Below, piece by piece: positions 21,130 to 32,500 of a stretch of DNA of 64,000 bases. The stretch covers positions 844,001-908,000 of the forward strand of contig JAJGOT010000214.1 in assembly GCA_022457155.1 (NCBI GenBank), read 5' to 3'. Positions within the stretch are counted from its first letter, which is position 1, and each line of letters opens with the position of its first letter. Origin of the DNA: Cladopsammia gracilis (taxonomy: Eukaryota; Cnidaria; Anthozoa; Scleractinia; Dendrophylliidae). The notes beneath the pieces are model-generated. The model made no database searches, was not told where the DNA came from, and saw only the letters and a list, made by a program, of their open reading frames with translations. Both the position numbers and the translations under genes were made by a program.

Positions 21130-22330
21130 TACTCAGCGAATAAGCGATCAGCAGACCATGTAGAGATATGGAGTACAATGCAGTGAAGTGTATCGCTATG
21201 TAGTGCTACTAAGGTCACGTAGAACAATGTGTAGTGCTTTGTAGGACTATGTAGAGGTATGTAGTGTAGTGTTGTTTATATCCATGTAGGGCTATGTAGT
21301 GTTGTGTAGGAACATATAGTGCTACTTAGGCCACGCAGTGCAATGTACTACGTGGCCTTAGGATCACTACATGGTCCTTCTTAACTCATCACTACAAAGT
21401 CCTATATGGATATAAACAACGCTTACACTACATACATCTAGTACATAGTCCTACATAGATCTACACACAGTACTGCCCTCAGTATCATTACACTACACTA
21501 CACATAGTCCTACACAGGACTACATACATCTACATAGTCCTACATAGCGCTACACATTGTACTGAATGGGCCTTAGTATCAGTACATGGTCCTATACGGC
21601 ACTGCATAGTCCTACACCGGACTACATATATCTACATACTCCTACATAGCGCTACACATTGTACTGCATGGGCCTTAGTATCACTACATGGTCCTATACG
21701 GCACTACATAGTCCTACACAGGACTACATACATCTACATTGCAGATGTATGTAGTCCTGTGTAGGACTATGTAGAGTTGTGTATATCCATGTAAGACTAT
21801 GTAGTGTTGAGCTACGTTGGAGCATGTAGTGCTGCTAAGGCCATGTAGCACAATGTGTAGCGCTATATGTAGGACTATGTAGATGTACGTAGTGCTCTGT
21901 AAGACTATGCAGTGCCTTATAGGACCATGTAGTGCTATTTAGCCCATGCAGTACAATGTGTAGCGTGTAGCGCTATGTAGGACTATGTAGATATATGTTC
22001 TCCTATGTATAGGACTATGTAGTGTTGTGTAGGACCATTGAGTGATACTAAGGCCCACGCAGTACAATGTGTAGCGCTATGTATAGCACTATGTAGATGT
22101 ATATAGTACTGTGTAGGACTATGTAGTACCGTATAGGACTATAAAGTGATACTAAGGTCCATGCAGTTTAACGTGTATCGCTATGTAGGTCCATTTAGCG
22201 CTATTCAGTTATATCCCTCCATGTCCATCTATATAGGAGGTGCTAAAGAGTTATGTAGTGGTATGTAATGCTAGTATGTATGACTATTTAGTGCTATGTA
22301 AGGCCATGTCAGACTATGTAGCGCTATATA
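21130..22330. repeat. Strand-switching satellite of TGTAGGACTATGTAGTGCT type
   Basis: Degenerate short units of about 10-20 bp (TATGTAGTGCTATGTAGGAC and relatives), interspersed with ATGTAGTGATACTAAGGCCC. From about 21170 to 21350 and from about 21740 onward they read on the plus strand. From about 21335 to 21740 the complement (CTACATAGTCCTACAC) reads on the plus strand, so the array contains at least two internal inversions. No gene here. Confidence 0.85.
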
Positions 22331-22333
22331 TTT

Positions 22334-22520
22334 AACAAATAGATTACATTTGGCCGTGTGTCTGTTCAGTTATAGATCACAGATGACGTCAAAATGTGGT
22401 AAGAACAAGAAGGTGGCACACGAGCCGCAGGCGAGTGTGTCACTGATGTTCTTACCACAATTTGACGTCTTCTGTGATCTATGATTGAACAGACACACGG
22501 CCAAATGGAATCTATTTGTT
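22334..22520. repeat. Long foldback hairpin (~75-bp arms) inside the satellite
   Basis: AACAAATAGATTACATTTGG...TGTGGTAAGAACA is mirrored by TGTTCTTACCACA...CCAAATGGAATCTATTTGTT. The apex contains CACGAGCCGCAGGCGAGTG. The arms contain a TGACGTCA-like segment. The element interrupts the satellite, which resumes by about 22830. Confidence 0.75.
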
Positions 22521-22829
22521 TTATACAATGAACAGAAAAAAAAAATTACGAACTTGCCTAGTAGCGCTCGACTGTTTGAAGATTTGTTCCAGTTTAGGTA
22601 TTTTCAAGTCGCCAAGAACACTTTACATCTTGGTTTGTTCTTTTTCTTGCTCGTAAACGGCTCTCCTTGCTCAATCCAGAATAATCTCGCCAACATTTTC
22701 AAAACTGTGCGGCATGTTGGACAAAACAAAGCGAACAATTTTTCTATGACGTTAGCTGACGTGCGTCTGTACTCTGATAGATCATAGGCAACGACCAATC
22801 ACAGAGCGCGTAGTATTCAGTTCATTGCA

Positions 22830-23525
22830 TAAAACCATGTAGAAGTACTATGTAATGCTGTGAGTCCTACTGAGGCCCATGTAGTACAATGTGTAGCGCT
22901 GTTGGACTTTGTAGATGTATGTAGTGCTGTGTAGGACTATATAAACAATAACCGCCATTTGGCGCAAAGATATGCACGGATGTTTGTCCGCGGAGTGACA
23001 TTATCTGTTCCGAGAAGCGAACAGTTTTCTGAGAGCGAAGCTCGAGGAAAACTGTGTGCTTCAAGGACTATGTAGACTATGAACATAGGCCGTGCTATGT
23101 GGAGTTATTTAGTATTATTTAGGACCAAGTAGTAAAATAAATAAAATAAAATAAATAACAATTTTTAAAGACGGTGGCACCAAGCTAACTATAGGTTAAT
23201 TAGGGGAGCTTCAATTCGTGGTCGAATTGAATTTTAGAAATGTTAGTTTTTGAGGAGGGAAGAAAAACCATGTTTAGGACTATGCAGTGCCGTATAGGAC
23301 CATGTAGTGATACTATAAGGCCCACGCAGTACAATGTGTAGCGCTATGAAGGACTCCCACAAATATATAGTAATATATCGGTATATCCATGTAGGACTAT
23401 ATTGTGCTATCTGTAGGATTATGTAGAGGACTATATAGGACTATTTAGGACTATAAAGTACCATATAGGACTATGTGGAGGTATGTGTAGTACAATGCAG
23501 GACTTTGTAGAGATATGCATGTACA
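22830..23525. repeat. Satellite of TGTAGGACTATGTAG type, second block
   Basis: Same unit as 21130-22330, interrupted at about 22940-23065 and 23130-23270 by unrelated sequence, including a short GAACAGTTTTC/GAAAACTGT inverted pair. The units are more degenerate than in the first block. Confidence 0.75.
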
Positions 23526-23534
23526 GAGCTTTAT

Positions 23535-23767
23535 TTAAACACGGTAACATATCAGTATTTACGATATAAATTCTATTTATTATTTCATATATTGTCAGGC
23601 CTAGGTAGAAAAACCATTCATAAATACCATTTTTAAAGAGGCCCAAGTATTTAGCTGTTGGTAGTTTTTTGGGGAGGTTATTCCAAAGAATACCCGAGAC
23701 TGCTCTACGATTCAGATTCAATACGATTTTGATTAACGCCATATTAAGCCATATTAAGCAGGCACTT
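23535..23767 (-). pseudogene. Possible C-terminal remnant of a non-LTR retrotransposon
   Basis: The minus-strand frame reads NRRAVSGILWNNLPKKLPTA followed by KYLGLFKNGIYEWFF. This resembles the usual R...LWN.LP....(L)..FK end of CR1/RTE/Jockey-like ORF2 proteins. It is short and directly upstream of the SINE at 23769. Weak call. Confidence 0.35.
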
Positions 23768-23768
23768 T

Positions 23769-24125
23769 TCCGCCTGGTTAGCTCAGTTGATAGAGCGCCA
23801 GTCTGCAGAGCGGGAGGTCGTGGGTCGAATCCCCGCCGGACCAACATTCGGGGCCTTTAAATAACTGAGGACGAAGGTGCGGCCTTTGCTATGACATCTG
23901 CAAATGGTTAGACCTTCACGTGGCTCGGATGACCACGTAGAAATGGCGGTCTCGTCTACGATGGGGACGTAAAAGAACCACTGAGGACGTAACAAAACCC
24001 TGGCTGTGACCACCCTCAGTGTCATACATTGTTTATGGGTGGGGTGGGAGAGATGAGATCAACAATGGACCGATAACGGCTGCCTGAGGCGCCTTCATAA
24101 GGTGACGTCCGATCTCATCAGTCTC
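23769..24125 (+). mobile_element. tRNA-Cys-headed SINE
   Basis: The head is a near-complete tRNA: A box TGGTTAGCTCAGTTGATAGA, D-stem GCTC/GAGC, anticodon loop CTGCAGA (GCA), T-arm GTGGG-TCGAATC-CCCGC, ending CGGACCA. The acceptor stem pairs at only about five of seven positions and the anticodon stem has an A-G mismatch, so this is a SINE head and not a working tRNA gene. A body of about 280 bp follows (GACGAAGGTGCGGCCTTTGC, ACCACCCTCAGTG), part of which recurs inverted at 3130-3260. Confidence 0.7.
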
Positions 24126-24129
24126 ATAA

Positions 24130-25487
24130 GTATAACTATGTATGGAGTAATTGCAGGATTGACAGTTGGATAAAAAAGCATTTTAATTTAGATAATCGTA
24201 TAGTTGTTCTCTTTGTAGAGTCATGTAGTATGTGTGTAAGATACATAGCAAAATGATTGACATCAGAAAAATACGATAAAATAACATAATAAAAGGAAAC
24301 TAAATATCTAGTATATCTAGACTGATGTAAAATCGCTAATTATCCTATGCCCTCTGCTTGTAACTGTCGTTTGAAAATAGAACAAATCACTGAGACCAGC
24401 TTTCTTAAGGGGTTTTTGGAAGTTTCTAACTGCTTTGCTTGGTCAAAATCTCTACTGCGAAGTAACTGACCTTTTAGAACACTTGTGTTGTATACCGAAT
24501 GAGGAAAAAATCCTGGTGAAACTGGAACCGGCCGAAATGAATCGAGGAAAGTTGACGAGCTCATAAGATACGTACGAGAGTCCTTCAAACATGAGTTTGA
24601 GCCTTAGTCGATTGCATCAGTTCATAAAATGCAATTTATTTATTTCTTTTCCACGGAAGAGCGTATGGTTTGTATGCGATTTTTGGTAAGTTTACAGCCA
24701 TTTTTCATCTTTAGTAGCTGCCTGATGAACATCATTAAGCGTGAAGGTTGCTAAGAGTCCACTTTCTCAATGAAGCGAGTTAGGTGTTGTACTTCGTTTA
24801 AAAATTTGACTCGTTGCTTGTTGAAATGGAAAAATGACCGCCATAAAACGAAGCAGCTTTGGGACTCGATTCTGGATGAATTTCTCGACCTACCATGGCA
24901 TACTTTGGAAGTTGCGACCACTGAAGAACACAACAAGCTTGAAATTTCGGTGGTAGGTCGGAGTGGCTGTGGACTTAGTATAAATATGAAATATGTGGGG
25001 GACGGAACGAACCCTGTCAAAATTTCTCGCTATATTTCCCAGCATGCAGTGCGGTCGTGATGTTGAAAATCGAGGCAAGGCCAGGATGCTCTAGAACGAG
25101 AGGCTACAGCTCGGCCCGGACAACGGATAAGAGCAAAAAAAATCACTTCTTCGGTAGGACTAGGACTGAATATTATTGTGAATGTTGACTTTTGGGTTTA
25201 CAACGACGATTTCAATTAAAAAACTGAAGACAAAAACGTGATTTTTATTGTTTTTCTATGATGTAAAAAACGGTCATTTTCGTTCTTCTCCAAATTCAAA
25301 TGTTGATATTTTGCGAAAATCGCTGACTTTTTTGTGCTTATTGGGTGTCTCAATTTGAAGGACTTTCTAGTCAATGCTCACAACTGCAATGTTCGCGCGA
25401 TTGAGAAAGTTGCAATTTTTAAAGCAGTGGAGTCTTATCGTTCTTCAGTGAACGATTTTGGCCAAAACTGATGAAAATGAGTTAAAT
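24130..25487. other. Intergenic, no supported gene
   Basis: A few short open frames (a 96-codon plus-strand frame at 24770-25060, an 82-codon minus-strand frame at 24340-24588) have no motif I recognise and no splice context. The flanks are repeats. I see nothing else here. Confidence 0.4.
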
Positions 25488-26188
25488 TAAAGTCGTTATT
25501 TCCTTGAATGTTTCGCGGTTTGCTACTCAAGACAGGGATACTAATTAAGGGATACTCAGAAACCACTTTAGTGGAAAAAGAAGAGTTTTCAGGGATAAAA
25601 TCTTGCTTCGAGGAACTTGGTATGTTCTTATCAATGCGAGGAGATTTGTTTTTATATCGGATTTCAGAACCAAAGAAAGGGAGATTTAAAGAACTTCCAA
25701 GCAAGCGAGGGACTTAAAGGTAAAACAGATTACATTTTTCTATGGGAATTTATGTTGATATCAATCTGTGATTGGCCTTTTCTTTTTGTTCTTGTGTAGT
25801 TTTGGAGAATTGAAAAGCGATTTTATGTAAACAAAACAAGACTTGTATTTTATAGTTCTATCTTCACTCGCGTCGCCTTATGCAAATATATGTTTGTGTA
25901 TTTTTGCAATTTTGATTTCCAAATCAGTTTCTCGAGCAAGTTTTGACAAGCAACAACTGTATTTTATTCGGAAGGTAGTCGTACTAGTTATTCTAGACAG
26001 AGAAAAAGTTGTTTTTATAAAGTTTTGTACGGTCTAAATGTACTGTGCAGATGGTCGCGTAATACTGCTTTTGAGAATTGCTAAAATTGAAAAATAGCCC
26101 GGTCGTCAATCTTAATTCTTGTGCTTCCGACCTTTCACCTCAGTTAAGTTTCATCTTAGTTAAGCTTGTTCAGATAGGACGCTGTTAG

Positions 26189-26259
<71 letters not shown>

Positions 26260-27166
26260 GCTATAACTCCTTCCTTGTTTAATATATAGATAGGCCAAGC
26301 CTAACAGCGTAGCACTTTGAACAAGCTTAACTAAGGTGAAACTTAACTAAGGTGAAAGGTTGGAAGCACAAGAATTAAGATTGACGAACGGGCTATTTTC
26401 AATTTTAGCAATTCTCAAAAACACTATTACCCGACCGTCTGCACAGTACATTTAGACCGTACAAAAAGTCACAAAAACAAGTTTTCTCTGTCTAGAATAA
26501 CTAGTACGACTACTTTCCGAATAAAATACAGTTTTTGTTTGTGAAAAATTGCCTGAGAAACTGATTTGGAAATCAAAATTGCAAAAATACACAAACATAT
26601 TTGCACAAGGCGACGGGAGTGAAGACAGAAAATCTAAGTCTTGTTTTGTTTACATAAAATCGCTTTTTAATCTATGTAATGAATGAATAAAGACATAAAA
26701 ACGGACAACACAATCTTCTTTCGAAAAATTTTATTCCAATCTCCATTAATTTATGTTTAAAAGCAGAACACGTACCATTTATTGTGCATCAAGGCAGAGC
26801 TGTCCTCGTTGAAATTCAAGATAACAACACGACTTAATTTGAACGTTTCATAAACATGTCTCCAAACCTCCAAAGGAAAAGTCAATCAAAAATTGATATC
26901 AACATAAATTCCCATCGAAAAGGGTGATTTATTTTACCTTTAAAGCACTAGACTGCTTGGAAATTCGTTAAAACTCCGCTTCTTCGGTTCTGAAATCCGT
27001 AATAAAAACAAGGCATCTCCCCGCATGAAGTTCCTCGAAGCAAGATTTTATCCCTGAAAGCTCTTCTTTTCCCACTAAAGCGGCTTCTGAGTATTCCTTA
27101 ATTAGTATCCCTGTCTTGAGTAGCAAACCGTGAAAAAAAAAAAAAACCAGGGAAATAACGACTTTA
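25488..27166. repeat. Large imperfect inverted repeat around an (AT)n core
   Basis: The left arm (about 25488-26180) and right arm (about 26285-27166) are reverse complements with many point differences, e.g. AAAGTCGTTATTTCC at 25488 versus GGAAATAACGACTTT near 27152, and TTAAGCTTGTTCA versus TGAACAAGCTTAA near the centre. The right arm carries about 230 extra bases (about 26660-26890). The core 26190-26256 is (AT)n. The outer part of each arm keeps a similar open segment (LLLKTGILIK, SGIKSCFEEL), perhaps a relic of coding sequence duplicated with the arm. Confidence 0.8.
26190..26256. repeat. (AT)n microsatellite at palindrome centre
   Basis: Roughly 66 bp of uninterrupted AT dinucleotides between the two arms of the 1.7-kb inverted repeat. 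Confidence 0.95.
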
Positions 27167-27416
27167 CTGCTCCGTCTAACACTGCGAAAGATCGAACTTT
27201 TTTAAAACTTTAAAAAGTGTTTACCGAGCTGACGGCTGTGTAGCCGCGAGTGTGGCGTAATACGCGCCCGCGAGCTAGCTAGCCTTGCGCGACACACATG
27301 TTGCAGACACGCGCCCGCGAAACATTCCGCTGGTCATGACCATGAAAAATGCGGGCTTAGGTTCTATGAGTATGGGGCTGCGCAGCCTGGCCTTCGGCCA
27401 GGCCAGTGCTCCGCTA

Positions 27417-27865
27417 TTAACCCTATTCGGCCTGGGGCGTGGGGGGGGGGGGGGGGGGGTGGGGGCACAATGTGCCCGCGCTAACTTTCAACATTCATAA
27501 CTTCTTTAATATGTATTCAAACGCCATCAAACTTCGTGACTTTTCCTAAAATTTATCTGGCAACAATTTCATATGACAATTTTTTGATCACGTGACTTGA
27601 TGTTTCTATGGCGACAAAATTTTGACAGCCATGTGTTTTGAAATTTGCATATTTATATCTTTGAATGAAGAAAAACAATGTTTATTGGTATAACTTTTAT
27701 TTATTGCATTTTATTAATTTTGGGTGAATTTTGACGGATTTTAAGAGGTTTTAAAAAAATTCAGAAATCCAAGATGGTGGATCCAAGATGGCGGCCGCAT
27801 AACTAATTACCTAATAACTACGTCATGTGACGTCATCCTTCCATTGTGCGGAAATAGAGTCACAT
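27417..27865. mobile_element. TTAA-ended repeat, copy A (one end only)
   Basis: Begins TTAACCCTATTCGGCC, then a G-run of about 18, then GGGGGCACAATGTGCCC. The body (TTTGATCACGTGACTTG, AAGATGGCGGCCGCATAAC, TACGTCATRTGACGTCATC) is nearly identical to copy B at 39005-39542. The partner inverted end is not present, so this copy is truncated or rearranged relative to B: the G-run lies at its left, whereas B has its G/C runs on the right. Confidence 0.6.
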
Positions 27866-27869
27866 CCGG

Positions 27870-29570
27870 CACATCCATATTTGGAATCTATCAACATATG
27901 ATACCCAATCGATCAAAAAAACAGAGATTTCCTATTGAAATTCTTGTAAAATTCCAATGAAAACGTGTTAAAATATCAATTACTTAGGAATTTGATTAAA
28001 AGACAGTAAAAATATGCCAAAAACATACGAACTTTTAGAAAAGATGCTGGGAAGTTGCTCACTCTCCGGAAAGTTGCTCAGGATCGATGCCGAGCAGAAT
28101 CTGTCTAGGCCAAGGCCCTGGGGACGAGGCTACCATAAAGCACCACGGGAAATTAATCCATATTTAATCTGTGAATTCATTAGTTAGCACCACCGGTTAA
28201 TACTTCCCTGTGGCATCAATTTGTTATTTACTCGATGAAACTAAAATAAAATAATGGTAAGCTGAACAATTTTTCGTCCAGTAACGTTTTGAAAATGATT
28301 GTTTTGTTTAACATTTTGGTGCTTTTATATGAGGGAAAAAATGCCTTTTTGTATATGAAAATCATATATACATGTATGTCAACTGCGGATGAAACATAAG
28401 TGAAATTTGTGATCCTCGCAATGTGCTATCAACTTACATGTGAAAGCAGTTTGCTATCAACTTAAGCAGTTGAAAAAGCAGCCTGAAAAACATTCAGACT
28501 TTCATCCGTAGTTCACATATATATGATTTTCATATTTTCAAATTCATATATTCATTATCAACGGGTTATTAGGAACTCACAATTGACTATCTGTCCATGT
28601 GGCTTTTTTTCAGGCTGCTTTTTCAACTGCGTAAGCTGATACCACACTGCGAGTGTCACAAATTTCACTCATGAATAAGTACGATTGAATCATTTTCACC
28701 TGTCCGGCGTATCGTCACCACAAGTTGTATGTACAAAGTTGTTTGTACTCCACTGCTTGTCTTAAGTTAACAAGAACACATTTACCTAGTACTTCTGAAA
28801 CAGTTATCGATAGTATACACTATAACAAATTCTCGGCCCCGGTGCCTTTAATGTGTTAATTTTCGCTTGGGTTTTATCTTCGTTGGTTCCGCACGTCGTT
28901 GGTGGATAATGAGAACTAAACCTCGCGGTAAGTAGCAATTCTACTTTTCTCTGCCTTTGTAAAAAACTTAATGAATTTAGCGGAGGTTTTCACCGGCCAA
29001 ATTTATACGTCTTCAGGTGAATTCCTAATCCCGCGCCACCGTTGGCTTTTGACACAAAACCTTGAAAGTTAATATTCAACGAACTAAGTCAATTAAGTTT
29101 TGTGGTTAAAAAAAAGTAGGCGGAAACTAATTGATTCATTTCTGCTTTTGAAGAAAATAACTAAAATTGGAACAATTTGACGTGTGGATTAATGATGATC
29201 CGCAGTTTTTTACGCATAATCTTCAACTGCCAATCAACGAAAAAAGTTTTTTCTCTTTTGTGTTTTTGACCTGTTAGCTTGAAAGGGGATAAGAGGTCTT
29301 TCTAAAGACAGATTTCCCGGATGCCCAACACAATATTGTTCGTGAACCAGTTGTTTTAACCTACTTTGTATGCATAGATGGAGAGAATGCTCCTCCTGCC
29401 AACGGAGAAGAAAAATTCAGAAAACCTGCGACAATCTTTTACCCAGGCAACCATTTTTGTCGGAATATCACATACCTTTTACCTCGGGACGTGAGTGAAA
29501 ACATAATTTTAAGCATTTGAAAGTTTAAGGTCAGCGTAAGATAAAGAAAAAATCAAAAAGGAAGGTAAAG
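27870..29570. other. Upstream region of the plus-strand channel gene
   Basis: Contains an imperfect inverted repeat at about 28366-28680 (CAACTGCGGATGAAA versus TTTCATCCGTAGTT, and AGCAGTTGAAAAAGCAGCCT versus its complement). A donor-like CGCG|GTAAGTAGC near 28934 and a short open frame starting ATGGAGAGAATG at about 29378 with donor-like GGGAC|GTGAGT near 29486 could mark non-coding leader exons. None can be proved without transcripts. Confidence 0.3.
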
Positions 29571-32500
29571 ATGGGGATCAAAGCAAGGTTACTAATTTCC
29601 TATATCGCCTTGTCCGTTTGCATTTCGGCGACCCCCGATTTTCTCGGTGTGAATCTTTTGGATGAAGTGAACACTACTTCATCTGGAACGCCACCTTTAA
29701 TTCTACGGGGCACTTTGGAATCGGTAGTGACCATTTCCTGGATGATAAAGCCACCTTATATATTTCACGAAAAACGGGCAGAAGAGACACAAAACGAACA
29801 TAGACCGGGAATGTTACGGGCACGAAAAGCTCGGAGCTTAGCGAACGAGAGCGAGGATGACAACCAAGAAAGCGCCGGAGAACGAAGTAATGAGAAAAAA
29901 CTTTCAGTGGGAAAACCCAATGTCAAAGGTATCTTTCAGGAAATTGTCACCAAGGGACTGCAGATTTGCGGCCGAATCTCCCCAGAAAAAGTCAATTTCA
30001 CCAAAAATGTTAATGACCTACAACAGCTCGATCAAACCGTTGTAAAGAAGGAAGCCGACATAATCTTGCCTGTGCATGGCAGCGAAGACGGTTTCTACGG
30101 AGGGCACGCGTACGTGGAGGTTCTGAAATCGCCAGGTGTTGTTTTCATAGTGAACAAACAGCAAACGATGGAACATTTAAGAAAGCGCGTCTTACAGGCC
30201 ATGAAGGATACATGGCCAATAATTATTGCAACGTTACTCTTGGCTGGCTTTGCTGGGATGCTAATATGGGGGCTGGTAAGTAGATTTACAGAGCTGCAAA
30301 AATACCTTTTATAAGAAATTTATTTACTTTAGCATGTGAAAGGTAAATATGTTAATTTATAATGGTCATAGAAAAAAAGTTAACCGGAAAACATTATATT
30401 GTTAAAAGCACCCTTGTATTTTGTAATTAAGGCGAATGGACGAGTCCAAATGTGTTATTTAAATTTTTAATTTGCAAATGAATAGTTTGGAAAATGCTTT
30501 GTTTAATTTCGGCAAAAATACTCCAGTGAGGTGCCGTAACTGAAATTTTAAATTGCTTTTCACATAAAGAGCTTTGTTTTATATTAATATATTTAAGAAA
30601 AGAAAACAAGAGACGAAAAAACTTTAATATTAAAAAGGCTTTTTAGTTTGCCGTTATTACAGATTAGGACACAAACACCCGAGTTGACCTCGAGAGCCTT
30701 TCAAAAAGTTCTCTTTGAAATTAAAACATATTTAAATTTAAATTTCAAAGTAAAATTTCCTTTGATATTGTAATATATCGAGGATTATTGCACAAAAAAT
30801 AGTAAATGATAAAATAAAAATAACCAAGGTATCCATCATATACTTCAGTGTTTATCAGTAAAGAAAATCGAGCATGGAGCATTTCAAAACACGGAAAATA
30901 AATGTAGCCTCAATTTGTAATTTGCACTGGTGTTACACTTTTTGCACCGGTGTTACACGTTTTGCACTGTTACACTTGAACTGCACTGCTCTTAGCCAAT
31001 CAGAATCGAGTAATTTTTTCATGTATATTATTATGCCGGCAACAGTTTTTTCCTATCCACGCTATCTTTGACCGTTAAGCGCATTCAGACGGTACCAGCG
31101 TTGATGTTCGGCGATTAAAATTAATCCGCACCAGTTTTGTTGAGGGTTACTTTTTTTGTAACGTTCAAAATGCAATACCGTGAACGATCTATATATTGCA
31201 CCACATTGGATCAATGCAAACAGGGATAAGCAAAAACAGATCACTGCAAGGACCGATCAAACAATGTGAAAAGGCATTATCTCAAAATGGCACTATGGTT
31301 GGCCAAACCTGACCTCATCAGCATTCAAAACTAGAAAGCAGATGCAGACAGCTGTTTCGGGATTTTTGGCCCTCGTCATTGCGCCGTAGCTAAAACATAA
31401 TGAGACTCAGTGACACTCAATCTTTTCTATATATTGGGTTAATCATTCTAGAAAGAGCTACGAGAAAAGATCGCGCAATAGTCACGCCACAGACACTTGT
31501 GGCACATGGCCTAACGGCAATCCAACCTCAACCGATGTGTGTCAGCGTCAAAGCGAATGAAACAGTGAACGGCCAACACAATACGTCTCTTCTTGTTCGT
31601 GTTCTTCTTTTTGTGCATTTGACGATTTAGCACTTTGCCCTTTGGTGACAGTTGACGCTAAAAATTCTTTCAGTTGTCGGATGGTAAAAGTTTAAGACTT
31701 TTGACGGTTGGCGACATACCCTGATTGAGAGCCTTTACAAAACGTTCGGTGCGGAAATCGCGCCGAAGATAATTTTTAAATCGTTGACCAAAAAAATTGC
31801 GATCGTATGTCAGACCATCCTCGGAGACCGAGGGGCAGTTAGTCGGGGCGAGGGAGAGTTGAAACGGGCGAAAAAAGTCGTCGAGAGAAAAGTCAATCCC
31901 GTCCATTTTTTTTTCGCCCTTTTCTAATCTTCCTCGCCCCGACTATTGTAGCTGCCTCTGAGTCTCCAAGGATAATGACACACGTATTACTAATCGCTAT
32001 CGGCCCTCTGCAGTAATGGTTTCACACTACAAGCTAAGTTATCTCAAGCAAGCACTTGACTTAAGTGCACTCGGATTCCCAGGTAACAATTTTGGATTCA
32101 CACCTCAGATGGCAAAGTGCATTACTGAAAACATCAGTTGTCGATCACTGTCAATGTTGTGTGCCGCTTTACTTGTCTTTCAGTCGGCTTTTATTTTCTT
32201 ATATTGGCCTTCTCAAGTGTGTTGTAGATCATACTCAGTTGTCTTCGTACTTCGGCTTCTCTAGAGGGATTACGCACCGCGTTTGCGGCAAACGCGTACC
32301 ACCTTTATCCGAGCCGTGCCTAAAATTTTCTGCAGTGTAAATGGGGCTTACATTTCTGCAACAGCGCAATTACACACTTTTTATTTAAAACCGAAAAAGG
32401 TTTAAATATCTTGATCGGACATTTCGTTGGAAATACAGCTTTATAAGGCAAGAAAGAAGATTTTAAAAGTATATTACGGTGGCAAAATTTTGTGGATACC

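Noticed and set aside
21150..23520. CRISPR-like array
   Set aside because: The short repeats are degenerate, have no unique uniform spacers and switch strand; this is a eukaryotic satellite.
23769..23845. Functional tRNA-Cys gene
   Set aside because: Acceptor stem mismatches and a mispaired anticodon stem, followed by a SINE body that recurs elsewhere in the window; better read as a SINE head.
24770..25060. 96-codon plus-strand frame as a small gene
   Set aside because: No recognisable motif, signal or splice context, and the minus strand is also open over much of it.
29378..29490. Short frame starting ATGGAGAGAATG as a coding first exon of the channel gene
   Set aside because: It ends in a stop or a donor without a good pyrimidine-rich acceptor before 29571, where the ATG is followed by a clear signal peptide; it may be leader sequence.
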